Positions 17,715-26,973 of a stretch of DNA of 64,000 nt are shown piece by piece. Where the stretch lies: NCBI GenBank assembly GCA_007376205.1, contig VMFU01000001.1:30661-94660 (forward strand). The letters run 5' to 3'. The notes under the pieces are model-generated. The model ran no database searches and was not told the origin of the DNA. It saw only the letters and a list, made by a program, of their open reading frames with translations. The DNA is from Candidatus Peregrinibacteria bacterium Gr01-1014_25. GTDB lineage: Bacteria > Patescibacteriota > Gracilibacteria > Peribacterales > Peribacteraceae. The position numbers were made by a program, and so were the translations under genes. How positions within the stretch are numbered: the first letter of the stretch is position 1; every line of letters begins with the position of its first letter.

Positions 17715-18935
17715 TCAGCGAGCGAATGTGCGGGCGGCGTCGGCGATGGCGGCACCCAATCCCCGCACATCCTCCTCCGTGTTGTAGATGCCGATGGCAA
17801 TCCTCGCACTTGCGCCAATGCCGAGACGCCGGTGGAGCGGCTGCGCGCAGTGGTGCCCCGCGCGGAGCATGTATCCGCGTTCGCCGAGGAGCGCCGTCAG
17901 GTCGTGTGGGTGCACGCCGTCAACGGTGAAGCTGATGCATCCGGTGATTGCGTCGGCCTTGCCGGGACCGAGGATTCGCACGCCGGGCGTACTGCGCAGC
18001 TCATCAAGAGCGGCGGCAAGAACGTCCCGTTCGTGCGCCACGACATCCTGCCAAGAGAATTGCGAGAGCCAGTCGATCGCCGCGGCGAGGCCGACCGCCT
18101 CAACGTAGGGCGGCGTCCCCGCTTCGAAGCGGGCTGGAGGATCGGCGGGAATGAAACCATCCCGTCGCACCTCCTGGATCATCATGCCTCCTCCCATCAC
18201 CGGCGGCATGGACGCAAGCAGCTCGGATTTGGCGTAGAGAACGCCGATGCCCGTAGGGCCATAGAGCTTGTATCCCGAGAATGCGAGGAAATCGCAGTCG
18301 AGCGCGCGGACATCCACCGGCTGGTGCGCGACGAGTTGGGCGGCATCGACGCAAACGCGCGCTCCGACAGCGTGGGCGCGGCGGATGATCTCCGTCAGCT
18401 GCGGCTGCACGCCGAGGACGTTACTCAAACCCGTGACGCTGACGAGCTTCACCCTGCCACCCACGAGCACCTCATCGAGCGCATCGAGATCGAGGACGCC
18501 GGCATCGTCGCAATCGATCCAGGTCAGGACGACGCCGATGCGCGATGCGAGCTGCTGCCAGGGGACGATGTTACTGTGGTGCTCCAGCACCGTCAGCACA
18601 ACGACGTCGCCCGCCTGTAGCGTCTCCTGCGCCCAGCTGCGTGCGACGATGTTGATGGCCTCGGTGCAGTTCCTCGTGAACACGATCTCACTCGGCGTCC
18701 GCGCCCCGATGAAACGCCGCACGGTACTGCGCGCCGATTCGTACGCCTCTGTCACCCGCTCGGCGAGCGGGTACATACCGCGATGGGGATTGGATCGCTC
18801 CGCCAGTGCCCGCACGGTTGCATCGATGACCGCATCGGGCACCTGGGTCATCGCCGCACTGTCGAGGTAGCGCGCCGCGGGATGCTCGCGCATGAACGGG
18901 AAGGCGCTGCGGATATATGGAACGTCCATGGACAT
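17715..18935 (-). CDS. sufS: SufS-like cysteine desulfurase
   Basis: YLDSAAMTQVPDAV, EHHSNIVPWQQLA, FSGYKLYGPTGIGVLY, MLRAGHHCAQPLHRRLG. Confidence 0.93.
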   Translation of the reverse strand: MSMDVPYIRSAFPFMREHPAARYLDSAAMTQVPDAVIDATVRALAERSNPHRGMYPLAERVTEAYESARSTVRRFIGARTPSEIVFTRNCTEAINIVARSWAQETLQAGDVVVLTVLEHHSNIVPWQQLASRIGVVLTWIDCDDAGVLDLDALDEVLVGGRVKLVSVTGLSNVLGVQPQLTEIIRRAHAVGARVCVDAAQLVAHQPVDVRALDCDFLAFSGYKLYGPTGIGVLYAKSELLASMPPVMGGGMMIQEVRRDGFIPADPPARFEAGTPPYVEAVGLAAAIDWLSQFSWQDVVAHERDVLAAALDELRSTPGVRILGPGKADAITGCISFTVDGVHPHDLTALLGERGYMLRAGHHCAQPLHRRLGIGASARIAIGIYNTEEDVRGLGAAIADAARTFAR

Positions 18936-18945
18936 GGGACGGAAA

Positions 18946-18987
18946 GTATACCGTATACTGCCCGCCTACCGCTTACCGCCAATCGCT
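18946..18987. repeat. Degenerate heptameric repeat in divergent intergenic region
   Basis: GTATACC GTATACT GCCCGCC TACCGCT TACCGCC AATCGCT. Confidence 0.7.
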
Positions 18988-19011
18988 CGCCTCTGTACAC
19001 TGTCCCTAACC

Positions 19012-21852
19012 ATGCACCCCCTTGTCCAACGCTGGCTGCCTGCCGTGTTCACGGTTGTCCTCGTGCTGTGGGGCGCCTTCACGGCCATCGCGTACGTCGG
19101 CGTTCCGGTCCACGGCGCGGTGCTCCTCTCCGACAGCGCGCAAATCGCCGTAAACGCGGCATGCCCCGAGACCGCAGACTCTTCGCAAGCGGGCGTGATG
19201 CTCTGCCGCGGCATACGATCGCTGTGGCCGGCGTTCTCCTACAGCGTGAGCCGGTGGTTCTGGTCTGTGGAAAACAATGCCGTCCACTCCCTCCTCTGGT
19301 TCTTTATCGCCAGCGCGATTCTCTACGCCTGCTGCATCGGCTACAGCATCCTGCGACACGGGACGGCGCACGTTCGCCTCGTCTTGTCGCCGCTGCGTAT
19401 CGGCCTCCTCTCCCTCGGCATCCTGTGGCTGTTGTTCACAAGCATGAGCCTGGGCAGCAGCGAGTCCGGGCCCTATCGCCGGATTTTTGAAGCCACGCCG
19501 CAGATGTACACAACGTCCGGCACGGAGACGCTCGGCGCGCTCCGCGAAAATATCGACCGTCTCGAGCAGAGGGGATGTCTGATTTTCCGGGGCGTCACCG
19601 ACAACAACACGCGCGTCTTCGACCTTCGTCTGCCCTGCATGCAGACGTTCTTCGTCACCCGCGTCCTACCGCCCATTCTCATCGTCATCGCGCTGATATT
19701 CGTCGCCCTCGTGATCGGGCGGGCCTCCCTCGGCCTGCTGCGACTGCGCCCCGAGACGCTGCTTACGGAAGGCGTCCTCTCCGCCGGCGTCGGCGCGGGA
19801 GTCCTCATCGCCGTGCTCTGGACCATCGCCGCACTCGGCATGTTCACGGCGACCCCCGTCTGGCTGCTCCTGATCGCCGTGCTTGCCGCTTTGTACCGGC
19901 ACGGCCTCTACTGGCTCTCGGCGCTGCGCCGCCGGTTCGTCATCGACGTTCCATGGCATGACATTTCGCTTCTCCTTGGTTGGCTGCTGATCAGTTATGT
20001 CGCCTTCAACGCGTTGACGGTCGTGCGGCCCTTCCCCATCGGATGGGATGACCTCGGCGTCTATCTGAACAAACCGCGCCTGATCGTCAGCTACGGAATG
20101 CTGATTCCCCAAATGGGTTCCTTCCAATGGGAGTACCTGACTGCTCTTGGATTCCTCCTCTTCGGCTACGACAGCATCTTGGGCGCGACCACGGCGATGA
20201 TGATCAACTGGTCCGAGGGCCTCCTGGCCGTGCTCGTCCTCTACGCCTTCGTTCGGCGCTTCCTCCCCAAAGCAGCGCTGCTCGCGTGCCTCCTTTACTA
20301 CACACTTCCCCTCGTCGGCCACTTCTCGTTCGCCGACATGAAGATCGACAACGCGGTCTTCGCCTACGGTTCGCTAGCGACATTCTGCGTGTTTCTGGGC
20401 ATGTTCGGCGAGCGGGAAGCGGATGACGATGCCCGCCTTCCACCCCGTCTGCGCTGGCTCCTCGTCGCCGGCCTGCTCTTCGGCCTCGCGCTCGGCATCA
20501 AGATCACATCATCGATGTTTCTCTTCGCCGCCGGCGCCGTCGTCATGGGTGCGCTCCTGGGATCGGGCGGCTTCGTCGGCAGCGCGCTCTTGAGCCTATG
20601 GCTCTACATCCAGCAGGGACAGTTGCGGCCGCTGCAGATCATGGAACGGGTCTACGGCACGCCGCCTGCGTGGACCGACGTCATTTCACCCGCGCTCCTG
20701 ATCATGGGCGTCGGCTGCGTCGTCCTCGGCTTCTTGAGCAATCGCTCCGCTCTGCGCTCCACCGCCGCATCCGTCGGTGTGCTCGCCGCCGCATTCATCG
20801 CGGCCATCCTGCCGTGGTTCATGTACAACAACATCGCGAGCGGCGACATCATCCTCACACGCCTCCTCACCTCCCCACCCAACACGCTCACGCCGGTCAT
20901 CGATGTGACGGGCACGATGAAGCCCGATGCCAAGACGTACGTGCTACCCCCGGATCTCGCCGTCAACCCGAGCAGCCCCACGTGCCAGTCGACGGCAAAA
21001 ACGGAGGAGCTCGACCGTTACTGGGGATTCGGCAGCGGCTGGTCGCATTATCTTCTCCTGCCGTGGCGCACGGTCATGAACCTCGATGCAGTGGGGTACT
21101 ACGTCACCACGATTCCCGCGCTGCTCCTCTTCCCGCTACTTCTCCTCCTGCCGGGATTCTGGGCGGGCAACCGGCGCTGGCTGCGCTGGCTCTGGTGCAG
21201 TGCCGCCTTCGTCATCGTGCAATGGATCTTCCTGGCCAATGGCATTCCCTGGTACGGCGTGGGGATGTTCTTCGGCTTGAGCGTGACGCTCGCCACCCTC
21301 GCAACGCTCGCACCGACCGCCGTCGCACGGTGGACCGCGGGCATCCTTCTCGGCTTCTCCCTGCTCCTCGCGCTGGGGAACCGTGAGTGGCAGTTCGACA
21401 ACATGCAGAACCTCTACGAGTACCCGCTCGGCAAAGTATCGGCGGAGGCGATGCGGGAACGGACGATCCCCCACTACGACGACATCCGCGACATCGTCGA
21501 GGAGCGTGCGGTTTCCATTCCCGACCGGCCGTTCGTCTTCCGTGCCGGGACGTTCATTCCGTATTTCTTGCCGCGGAACCTGGAACGCATTCCCATCGCC
21601 GACAACCAGCTGGAGGTCTTCAAGTGTCTCTACCAGGAGCGCGATCCTGCGTTGACGGTCCGGCGTCTCAAAGCCCTCGGCTTCAACAGCATCATCTTCG
21701 ATACGAATACGAACACCATCGAGCAGGACCCGAACGGCACGTTGCACCAGAAGGTCCGCGCCTTCGTGGAGTTCGCCAACGACCCCCGCGCGGGTCTGAA
21801 GATCGTGGTCAACGACCCGGGGAACGGCATCGCCTTCCTCCTCATTCCATGA
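19012..21852 (+). CDS. Large multi-TM GT-C-like membrane protein
   Basis: About 946 aa; hydrophobic segments throughout; RPFPIGWDDLGVYLNKPRLIVSYGMLIP. Confidence 0.65.
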   Translation: MHPLVQRWLPAVFTVVLVLWGAFTAIAYVGVPVHGAVLLSDSAQIAVNAACPETADSSQAGVMLCRGIRSLWPAFSYSVSRWFWSVENNAVHSLLWFFIASAILYACCIGYSILRHGTAHVRLVLSPLRIGLLSLGILWLLFTSMSLGSSESGPYRRIFEATPQMYTTSGTETLGALRENIDRLEQRGCLIFRGVTDNNTRVFDLRLPCMQTFFVTRVLPPILIVIALIFVALVIGRASLGLLRLRPETLLTEGVLSAGVGAGVLIAVLWTIAALGMFTATPVWLLLIAVLAALYRHGLYWLSALRRRFVIDVPWHDISLLLGWLLISYVAFNALTVVRPFPIGWDDLGVYLNKPRLIVSYGMLIPQMGSFQWEYLTALGFLLFGYDSILGATTAMMINWSEGLLAVLVLYAFVRRFLPKAALLACLLYYTLPLVGHFSFADMKIDNAVFAYGSLATFCVFLGMFGEREADDDARLPPRLRWLLVAGLLFGLALGIKITSSMFLFAAGAVVMGALLGSGGFVGSALLSLWLYIQQGQLRPLQIMERVYGTPPAWTDVISPALLIMGVGCVVLGFLSNRSALRSTAASVGVLAAAFIAAILPWFMYNNIASGDIILTRLLTSPPNTLTPVIDVTGTMKPDAKTYVLPPDLAVNPSSPTCQSTAKTEELDRYWGFGSGWSHYLLLPWRTVMNLDAVGYYVTTIPALLLFPLLLLLPGFWAGNRRWLRWLWCSAAFVIVQWIFLANGIPWYGVGMFFGLSVTLATLATLAPTAVARWTAGILLGFSLLLALGNREWQFDNMQNLYEYPLGKVSAEAMRERTIPHYDDIRDIVEERAVSIPDRPFVFRAGTFIPYFLPRNLERIPIADNQLEVFKCLYQERDPALTVRRLKALGFNSIIFDTNTNTIEQDPNGTLHQKVRAFVEFANDPRAGLKIVVNDPGNGIAFLLIP

Positions 21853-22529
21853 CCCCCGCACCGCGCATCGTAGCCGTGCTGCCGGCATTCAACGAAGCAT
21901 CGCGGATCGGCAGCGTGATTCCGGAAGCGGCGAAAGCGGTCGACGCGGTGATCGTCGTCAGCGACGGTTCCACCGATGACACGGCCGCCGTCTCCCGCCG
22001 CGCGGGCGCGATCGTCCTGGAACATATCGAGAACTGCGGCGCGGGCGCCGCGACGATGACCGGCATCGAAGCGGCCCGTGCGCTCGGCGCCAGCATCGTC
22101 GTGACACTGGATGCGGACGAGCAGCACGACGCCAATGAAATTCCCCGCCTCCTCGCCCCGATCCTCGACAGCAGCGCGGACATCGTCTTCGCCAACCGCT
22201 TCGGTCAGCGCAACACGATTCCTCTCGTTCGCCGCGTCTTCAACCACCTCGGCAACGTCGTCACGTTCGCCGCCACCGGCCTGTGGATCGCCGACAGCCA
22301 ATGCGGGTACAAGGCCTTCGGCCCAAGAGCCGTCCGCGAGATCGCCATCCGCATGAGCGGATACGAGTTCTGCACGGAAATCGTCCGCGAGGCCGCACAA
22401 CGCCGCTGGCGCATCGCGACCGTTCCGGTGAAAGTCCTCTATTCCGCATACACGCTGGCGAAAGGACAGTCATTCGCGAATGGTTTGCGGACAGCCTTCA
22501 AGATTCTGCTACGCTCATTCCTCCGATGA
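21849..22529 (+). CDS. GT2 family glycosyltransferase (DPM1-like)
   Basis: RIVAVLPAFNEASRIGSVI, VVSDGSTDDTAAVSRRAGA, TLDADEQHDANEI, DSQCGYKAF. Confidence 0.92.
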   Translation: MTPAPRIVAVLPAFNEASRIGSVIPEAAKAVDAVIVVSDGSTDDTAAVSRRAGAIVLEHIENCGAGAATMTGIEAARALGASIVVTLDADEQHDANEIPRLLAPILDSSADIVFANRFGQRNTIPLVRRVFNHLGNVVTFAATGLWIADSQCGYKAFGPRAVREIAIRMSGYEFCTEIVREAAQRRWRIATVPVKVLYSAYTLAKGQSFANGLRTAFKILLRSFLR

Positions 22530-22897
22530 TCACCACCCTCACCCCCTACCAGATTATCGTTCCGCTCGTCGCGGTCGTCGCGATCGTCTACGCGTGGAAC
22601 CTGATGCTGCGGCAGCGCAAGAGTATCTGGGAATCCTGCCTGTGGACGATTTTCTGGGGATTGATCGCCATCATCGCGATCGAACCGGGCATTCTCACGT
22701 ACCTGACGGCGGTGACCGGCATCAAGAGCCAGGTCAACGCGGCACTGGCGACGGCCATCGGCATTCTCTTCTTCCTTATCTTCTCGATGATCATCCGGAT
22801 CGAAGAACTTGAGCAGCGTCTCACCCGCGTGATTCGTGCGCTCGCCATCCGCAACGCGGAGCTGGGAGAGCGCCATGAAGAGAAGGACCGACGCTAG
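22526..22897 (+). CDS. DUF2304-like small membrane protein
   Basis: MITTLTPYQIIVPLVAVVAIVYAWNLMLRQRKSIWESCLWTIFWGLIAIIAIEPG; coupled to upstream GT2. Confidence 0.75.
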   Translation: MITTLTPYQIIVPLVAVVAIVYAWNLMLRQRKSIWESCLWTIFWGLIAIIAIEPGILTYLTAVTGIKSQVNAALATAIGILFFLIFSMIIRIEELEQRLTRVIRALAIRNAELGERHEEKDRR

Positions 22898-22914
22898 TTT
22901 CCCTCGCAGGCACC

Positions 22915-24111
22915 ATGAAAACGATATTGCTGATCAGTCCGTACTGGCGCGAGCCGCATCGTTGGATGGTGAGTTCCGTGAAGCTGGCGGAGCTATGGCA
23001 GCGGCTGGGATTCCGGATAGTGGTGGGATGCATGGGGGGGACGGGCGGGCAGCGGGCAGCGGGCAGCGGGAAGAGGACGTCGGTTGAGGACGTGTCGCCG
23101 ACGCTCCGCATCTACCGCATGCGGGATCGGTTTCTGCCCGATCCGCTCAATTTCGGGATCGCCCTGGGATTCGCGCGCATGGCGCGGCGCATCATACGCA
23201 TCGAGCGACCGGACATGGTCGTCATCAACAAAGTCCTGTTCTGGACATCGTTCAGCATCATCCCCCTCCGACTGCGGGGGCATCGCGTCGTCGTGCTCAC
23301 GGACGCGCTCGTCGGCATGACGTGGCAGCCGCGGGGATGGCCCGCGCGCATCATCATGACGGCGGGGGCGTGGACCGTCGGATGGCTGGTACTGCTCTGC
23401 GCGCACCGCGTCGTTTTCTTCCACCCGCAACCACCCCGGCTCCTCCGGTTTCTCGGCATCGCGCACAAATGCGAGGTGATTCCGACGGGGATCGATCCTT
23501 CCGGCTATGGGCTATTGGCTATGGGCTCCGAGCAAAGAAAGTCTCACAGCTCACAGCTCACAGCTCACAGCTCAATTGTCGTCACCTACATCGGCCGCCT
23601 CGAATCGGTAAAGGGCGTCGACGATTTTCTGGCGGCTGCCGTAGAGGCGAAACGGCATCACCCACAGATCACCATCCGCGTCGTCGGGTGGTATAAGGAA
23701 GGACATCCGCTCGTCGCGCGGTACGCCGATCGAGTGACGTTCACCGGGCTGCGCGATGACATTCCCACATTGCTTGCGGAGTCGGACATCTTCGTGCTGC
23801 CGAGCTACAGCGAAGGATTGAGCAACGCTCTCATGGAGGCGATGGCCAGCGGCTGCGCGTGCGTCGCGAGCGACGTCGGCGGCAATCGCTTCCTCATCGA
23901 GAACGACGTGTCGGGCCTGCTCTTCCCCGCGGGCGACCGCGCGGCGCTCGCCGCCCACCTCCGGCGCCTCGCGGACGATCCTGTGAAGCGCATCGCCCTG
24001 GGCGCGGCGGCCCGCAGGAGAATTGAGGACCATTTTTCATGGGACATGGTAGGAAAACTCTACAAGCGTCTAATCGACCAAGTTCTGCGCGAGGAAGGAA
24101 CTACCGCGTGA
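22915..24111 (+). CDS. GT4 family glycosyltransferase with two heptamer-repeat-encoded insertions
   Basis: VTYIGRLESVKGVDDFLAAA, DIFVLPSYSEGLSNALMEAMASGCACVASDVGGN. Confidence 0.9.
   Translation: MKTILLISPYWREPHRWMVSSVKLAELWQRLGFRIVVGCMGGTGGQRAAGSGKRTSVEDVSPTLRIYRMRDRFLPDPLNFGIALGFARMARRIIRIERPDMVVINKVLFWTSFSIIPLRLRGHRVVVLTDALVGMTWQPRGWPARIIMTAGAWTVGWLVLLCAHRVVFFHPQPPRLLRFLGIAHKCEVIPTGIDPSGYGLLAMGSEQRKSHSSQLTAHSSIVVTYIGRLESVKGVDDFLAAAVEAKRHHPQITIRVVGWYKEGHPLVARYADRVTFTGLRDDIPTLLAESDIFVLPSYSEGLSNALMEAMASGCACVASDVGGNRFLIENDVSGLLFPAGDRAALAAHLRRLADDPVKRIALGAAARRRIEDHFSWDMVGKLYKRLIDQVLREEGTTA
23047..23074 (+). repeat. Heptameric repeat (GGGCAGC)3 in GT4 CDS
   Basis: gggcagc gggcagc gggcagc gggaaga, encodes GQRAAGSGK. 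Confidence 0.8.
23504..23580 (+). repeat. Heptameric repeat element in the same GT4 CDS, related to the ugd element
   Basis: gctatgg gctattg gctatgg gctccga ... acagctc x4; encodes YGLLAMGSEQRKSHSSQLTAHSS. Confidence 0.85.
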
Positions 24112-24144
24112 GGCCGGACGCAGGTATCGTCTTTCACCGCAGCG

Positions 24145-25215
24145 ATGAAGCCGCGCGTCGTCATCCTCTCGGCGTTCGCCACACCGCTGCGCAGCGGCGC
24201 GGAGGCATGCGCGGAGGAAGTCGGCTTGGCCATGCTGGAGCGCTACGATGTGATCCTGGTGACCGCGCGTCTCCTGCGTTCGTCGTCCAAGCGCGACCTG
24301 CTCCACGGCCGCCTTCCCGTGCGCCGGATCGGCCTGGGCCTGCCGATCGACAAGTGGCTCTTCCCCCTGCTCGCGCCGTTCGTCGTGCGCGCGCTGCGTC
24401 CACGCCTCGTCCATGCCGTCCTCGAATCCTATGCGGGATTGGCCATGATTCTCACAAGCTGGACGTATCCGCATGCCAAGCGTCTGCTGACGTGCCAAAG
24501 CACGAACACCTCGCTTTTGCTCGGGTGGATGCACCGATCCGCGGACCGTGTCACCGCCATCAGTTCGGTCCTCGTGCGTCGCGCGCTGGGATACGGGCGC
24601 AAGGACGTTCTGCGCATTCCCAACGGGGTGCACGTCGGAATGTACGCGCATGAACGCGCACGCGAGCGCCGCGTCCCAGGCTGCATCCTCTTCGTCGGAC
24701 GCCTTGAACGCATGAAGGGTGTCGACGTGCTGATCGACGCATTCCGGCTCCTCGCGAGCGAGTTTCCCCACGCGCACCTGCGCATTGTAGGCAGCGGTTC
24801 TCTTCGTCGCACGTTGGAGCGGCGGGCGGCGGACCTCGCCGCAACCGGCCGCATCACGTTCGCCGGATACCTCCCCGCCGACGCGGTGGCCGCGGAGTTC
24901 GCGCGCGCGCCCATTTTCTGCGCACTCTCCCGCAGCGAAGCGCTGGGCAATGTTTTTCTCGAAGCGCAGGCTGCGGGCTGCGCCGTCGTCGCCTCGCGCA
25001 CCGGCGGCATCCCCGACATCGTCGTCGAAGGACAGACGGGCCTGCTCATTCCCCCGAATCATCCCCAGGAAGCGGCGGACGCTCTGCGCTTGCTGCTGCG
25101 CAAAAACGACCTTACCGACCGCCTGGGCAAAGCCGGAGCCGACCATGCGCGAAAATTCGACTGGTCACGCATCACGGCGGAGTACGGCCGCGTCTACGAC
25201 GAGCTCTGCTCCTGA
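24145..25215 (+). CDS. GT4 family glycosyltransferase
   Basis: GCILFVGRLERMKGVDVLIDAFRLL, FCALSRSEALGNVFLEAQAAGCAVVASRTGGIPDIV. Confidence 0.92.
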   Translation: MKPRVVILSAFATPLRSGAEACAEEVGLAMLERYDVILVTARLLRSSSKRDLLHGRLPVRRIGLGLPIDKWLFPLLAPFVVRALRPRLVHAVLESYAGLAMILTSWTYPHAKRLLTCQSTNTSLLLGWMHRSADRVTAISSVLVRRALGYGRKDVLRIPNGVHVGMYAHERARERRVPGCILFVGRLERMKGVDVLIDAFRLLASEFPHAHLRIVGSGSLRRTLERRAADLAATGRITFAGYLPADAVAAEFARAPIFCALSRSEALGNVFLEAQAAGCAVVASRTGGIPDIVVEGQTGLLIPPNHPQEAADALRLLLRKNDLTDRLGKAGADHARKFDWSRITAEYGRVYDELCS

Positions 25216-25919
25216 AGACGCTTCTCCCGCACCAACATCGCCGCATGGTAGAAGCTCTCGAAAGTCCCCGCATCGACCCATGGCCCATCAACGACCGTGG
25301 CGGCCAGTTCGCCATGATCCAGGTACCACCGGCTGACGTCCGTGATTTCCAGCTCGCCGCGGGGGGAGGGCTTGAGCCCTCGGATGATGTCGAAGCAGCG
25401 ATGGTCGAACAGGTAACAGCCGGTTTGCGCCAATGAAGATTTCGGCTGCAGGGGCTTCTCTTCGATGGATACCGGCTTCCCGTCGCGCAGCTCGACGACG
25501 CCGAAACGCTCCGGATCGTGGACCTCTTTGAGGAACAGGTGGCCGCCGCCGCGGAACGCGCGGATCGTTTTCGAGATGTCCTGCAGGAAGACGTTGTCAC
25601 CGAGGATCGCGCACAGCCTGTCCCCCGCGACGAATTCCTCCGCCAGCCCGAGTGCCTGGGCGATGCCGCCCGGCTTCTCCTGCACCGCATACGTGAATGC
25701 GCAGTCATGCGACGCGCCGGATCCCAGGAATGCCGCTATCTGATCGATGTGCTCCGTCCCCGTCACAATCATAATCTCGCGGATCCCGGCATCGAGCAGC
25801 ACCTGCAGAGGGAATAGGATCAGCGGCCGGTCGTACACCGGCAAAAGGCTCTTGTTCGTCACGTCGGTCAGCGGCTTGAGCCGCGACCCCGTCCCGCCGC
25901 AGATGAGGACGCCTTTCAT
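25194..25919 (-). CDS. rfbA: Glucose-1-phosphate thymidylyltransferase-like nucleotidyltransferase
   Basis: MKGVLICGGTGSRLKPLTDVTNKSLLPVYDRPLILFPL, AILGDNVFLQD, YLFDHRCFDII. Confidence 0.85.
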   Translation of the reverse strand: MKGVLICGGTGSRLKPLTDVTNKSLLPVYDRPLILFPLQVLLDAGIREIMIVTGTEHIDQIAAFLGSGASHDCAFTYAVQEKPGGIAQALGLAEEFVAGDRLCAILGDNVFLQDISKTIRAFRGGGHLFLKEVHDPERFGVVELRDGKPVSIEEKPLQPKSSLAQTGCYLFDHRCFDIIRGLKPSPRGELEITDVSRWYLDHGELAATVVDGPWVDAGTFESFYHAAMLVREKRLQEQSSS

Positions 25920-25945
25920 AGGCATTGCATGGTAGCATGCATGGC

Positions 25946-26950
25946 ATGAACCTGCTCGTTACGGGAGGAGCCGGCTTCATCGGCTCGCACTTCGTCCTGC
26001 GGCACGCGGGAGCGAATCCGCGGGATGCTCTCGTCGTGCTCGACAAGATGACGTACGCGGCGAAACGGGAGTACCTCGCGCCGGTCGAGAAGAGCATCAC
26101 CTTCGTCCAAGGCGACATCGCCGACATCGAAACCGTCGCCCGCATCGTCCATGACCGCGCCATTGATGCCATCGTGAATTTCGCTGCCGAATCGCATGTC
26201 GACCGGAGCATCGAGAGCGCGGTGCCGTTCCTCCATACGAATGTCCTGGGCGTGCAGAGCCTGATCGAAGTTTGCCGTGCCGCGAAAACCGTCCGCCTCC
26301 TGCACGTTTCCACCGACGAGGTCTACGGCGACGTCCCCGACGGCGCCGCGCCGCGCACCGTGGAGGATGCCCTCTGCCCCAGTTCGCCCTACGCCGCCAG
26401 CAAGGCCGCGGGGGAAATGCTCGTTCTCTCCGCGATCCGCACGTACGGCCTGCGCGCCTGCATCACCCGCTGCACGAACAACTACGGCCCTCATCAGGCG
26501 GGCGAGAAATTCATCCCCACCGTCATCCGCAGCGCACTGAAGGACGAACCGATCCCGCTCTACGGCGACGGCAAAAACAAGCGCGACTGGCTCTACGTCA
26601 CGGACCACTGCGACGCCCTCGAACGCATTCTGCAGGAAGCGACCCTCTTCCAGCCGCCGGGCGCCGGGGCGAAGGGCAGACGCTGCTGCGACCACGTGAT
26701 GAACATCGCCGCGGGCGACGAGCGCGAGAACATCACCGTGGCGAAGATGATCCTGAACATCCTCGGCAAGCCCGAGAGCCTCCTCTCCTTCGTCCCGGAC
26801 CGGCCGGGCCACGACTGGCGCTACGCGATCGGCGATGTCCCGCTGCGCATGCTCGGGTGGAAGCCGTCCGTGCATTTCGACGACGGCCTGCGGGCGACGG
26901 TGGAGTGGTACCGCGGCATGTGGGAATCGGCTCTCGCCAAAGGTTGTTGA
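25946..26950 (+). CDS. rfbB: dTDP-glucose 4,6-dehydratase
   Basis: MNLLVTGGAGFIGSHFVLRH, FAAESHVDRSIE, STDEVYGDV, SPYAASKAAGEMLV, NNYGPHQAGEKFIPTVI, RPGHDWRYAI. Confidence 0.95.
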   Translation: MNLLVTGGAGFIGSHFVLRHAGANPRDALVVLDKMTYAAKREYLAPVEKSITFVQGDIADIETVARIVHDRAIDAIVNFAAESHVDRSIESAVPFLHTNVLGVQSLIEVCRAAKTVRLLHVSTDEVYGDVPDGAAPRTVEDALCPSSPYAASKAAGEMLVLSAIRTYGLRACITRCTNNYGPHQAGEKFIPTVIRSALKDEPIPLYGDGKNKRDWLYVTDHCDALERILQEATLFQPPGAGAKGRRCCDHVMNIAAGDERENITVAKMILNILGKPESLLSFVPDRPGHDWRYAIGDVPLRMLGWKPSVHFDDGLRATVEWYRGMWESALAKGC

Positions 26951-26973
26951 CGACGCCCTCCTCTTCTCCACGT

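Noticed and set aside
25926-25941. TGCATG-GTAG-CATGCA inverted repeat between divergent rfbA and rfbB
   Set aside because: Only 6-bp arms in a 26-bp gap; insufficient to claim an operator
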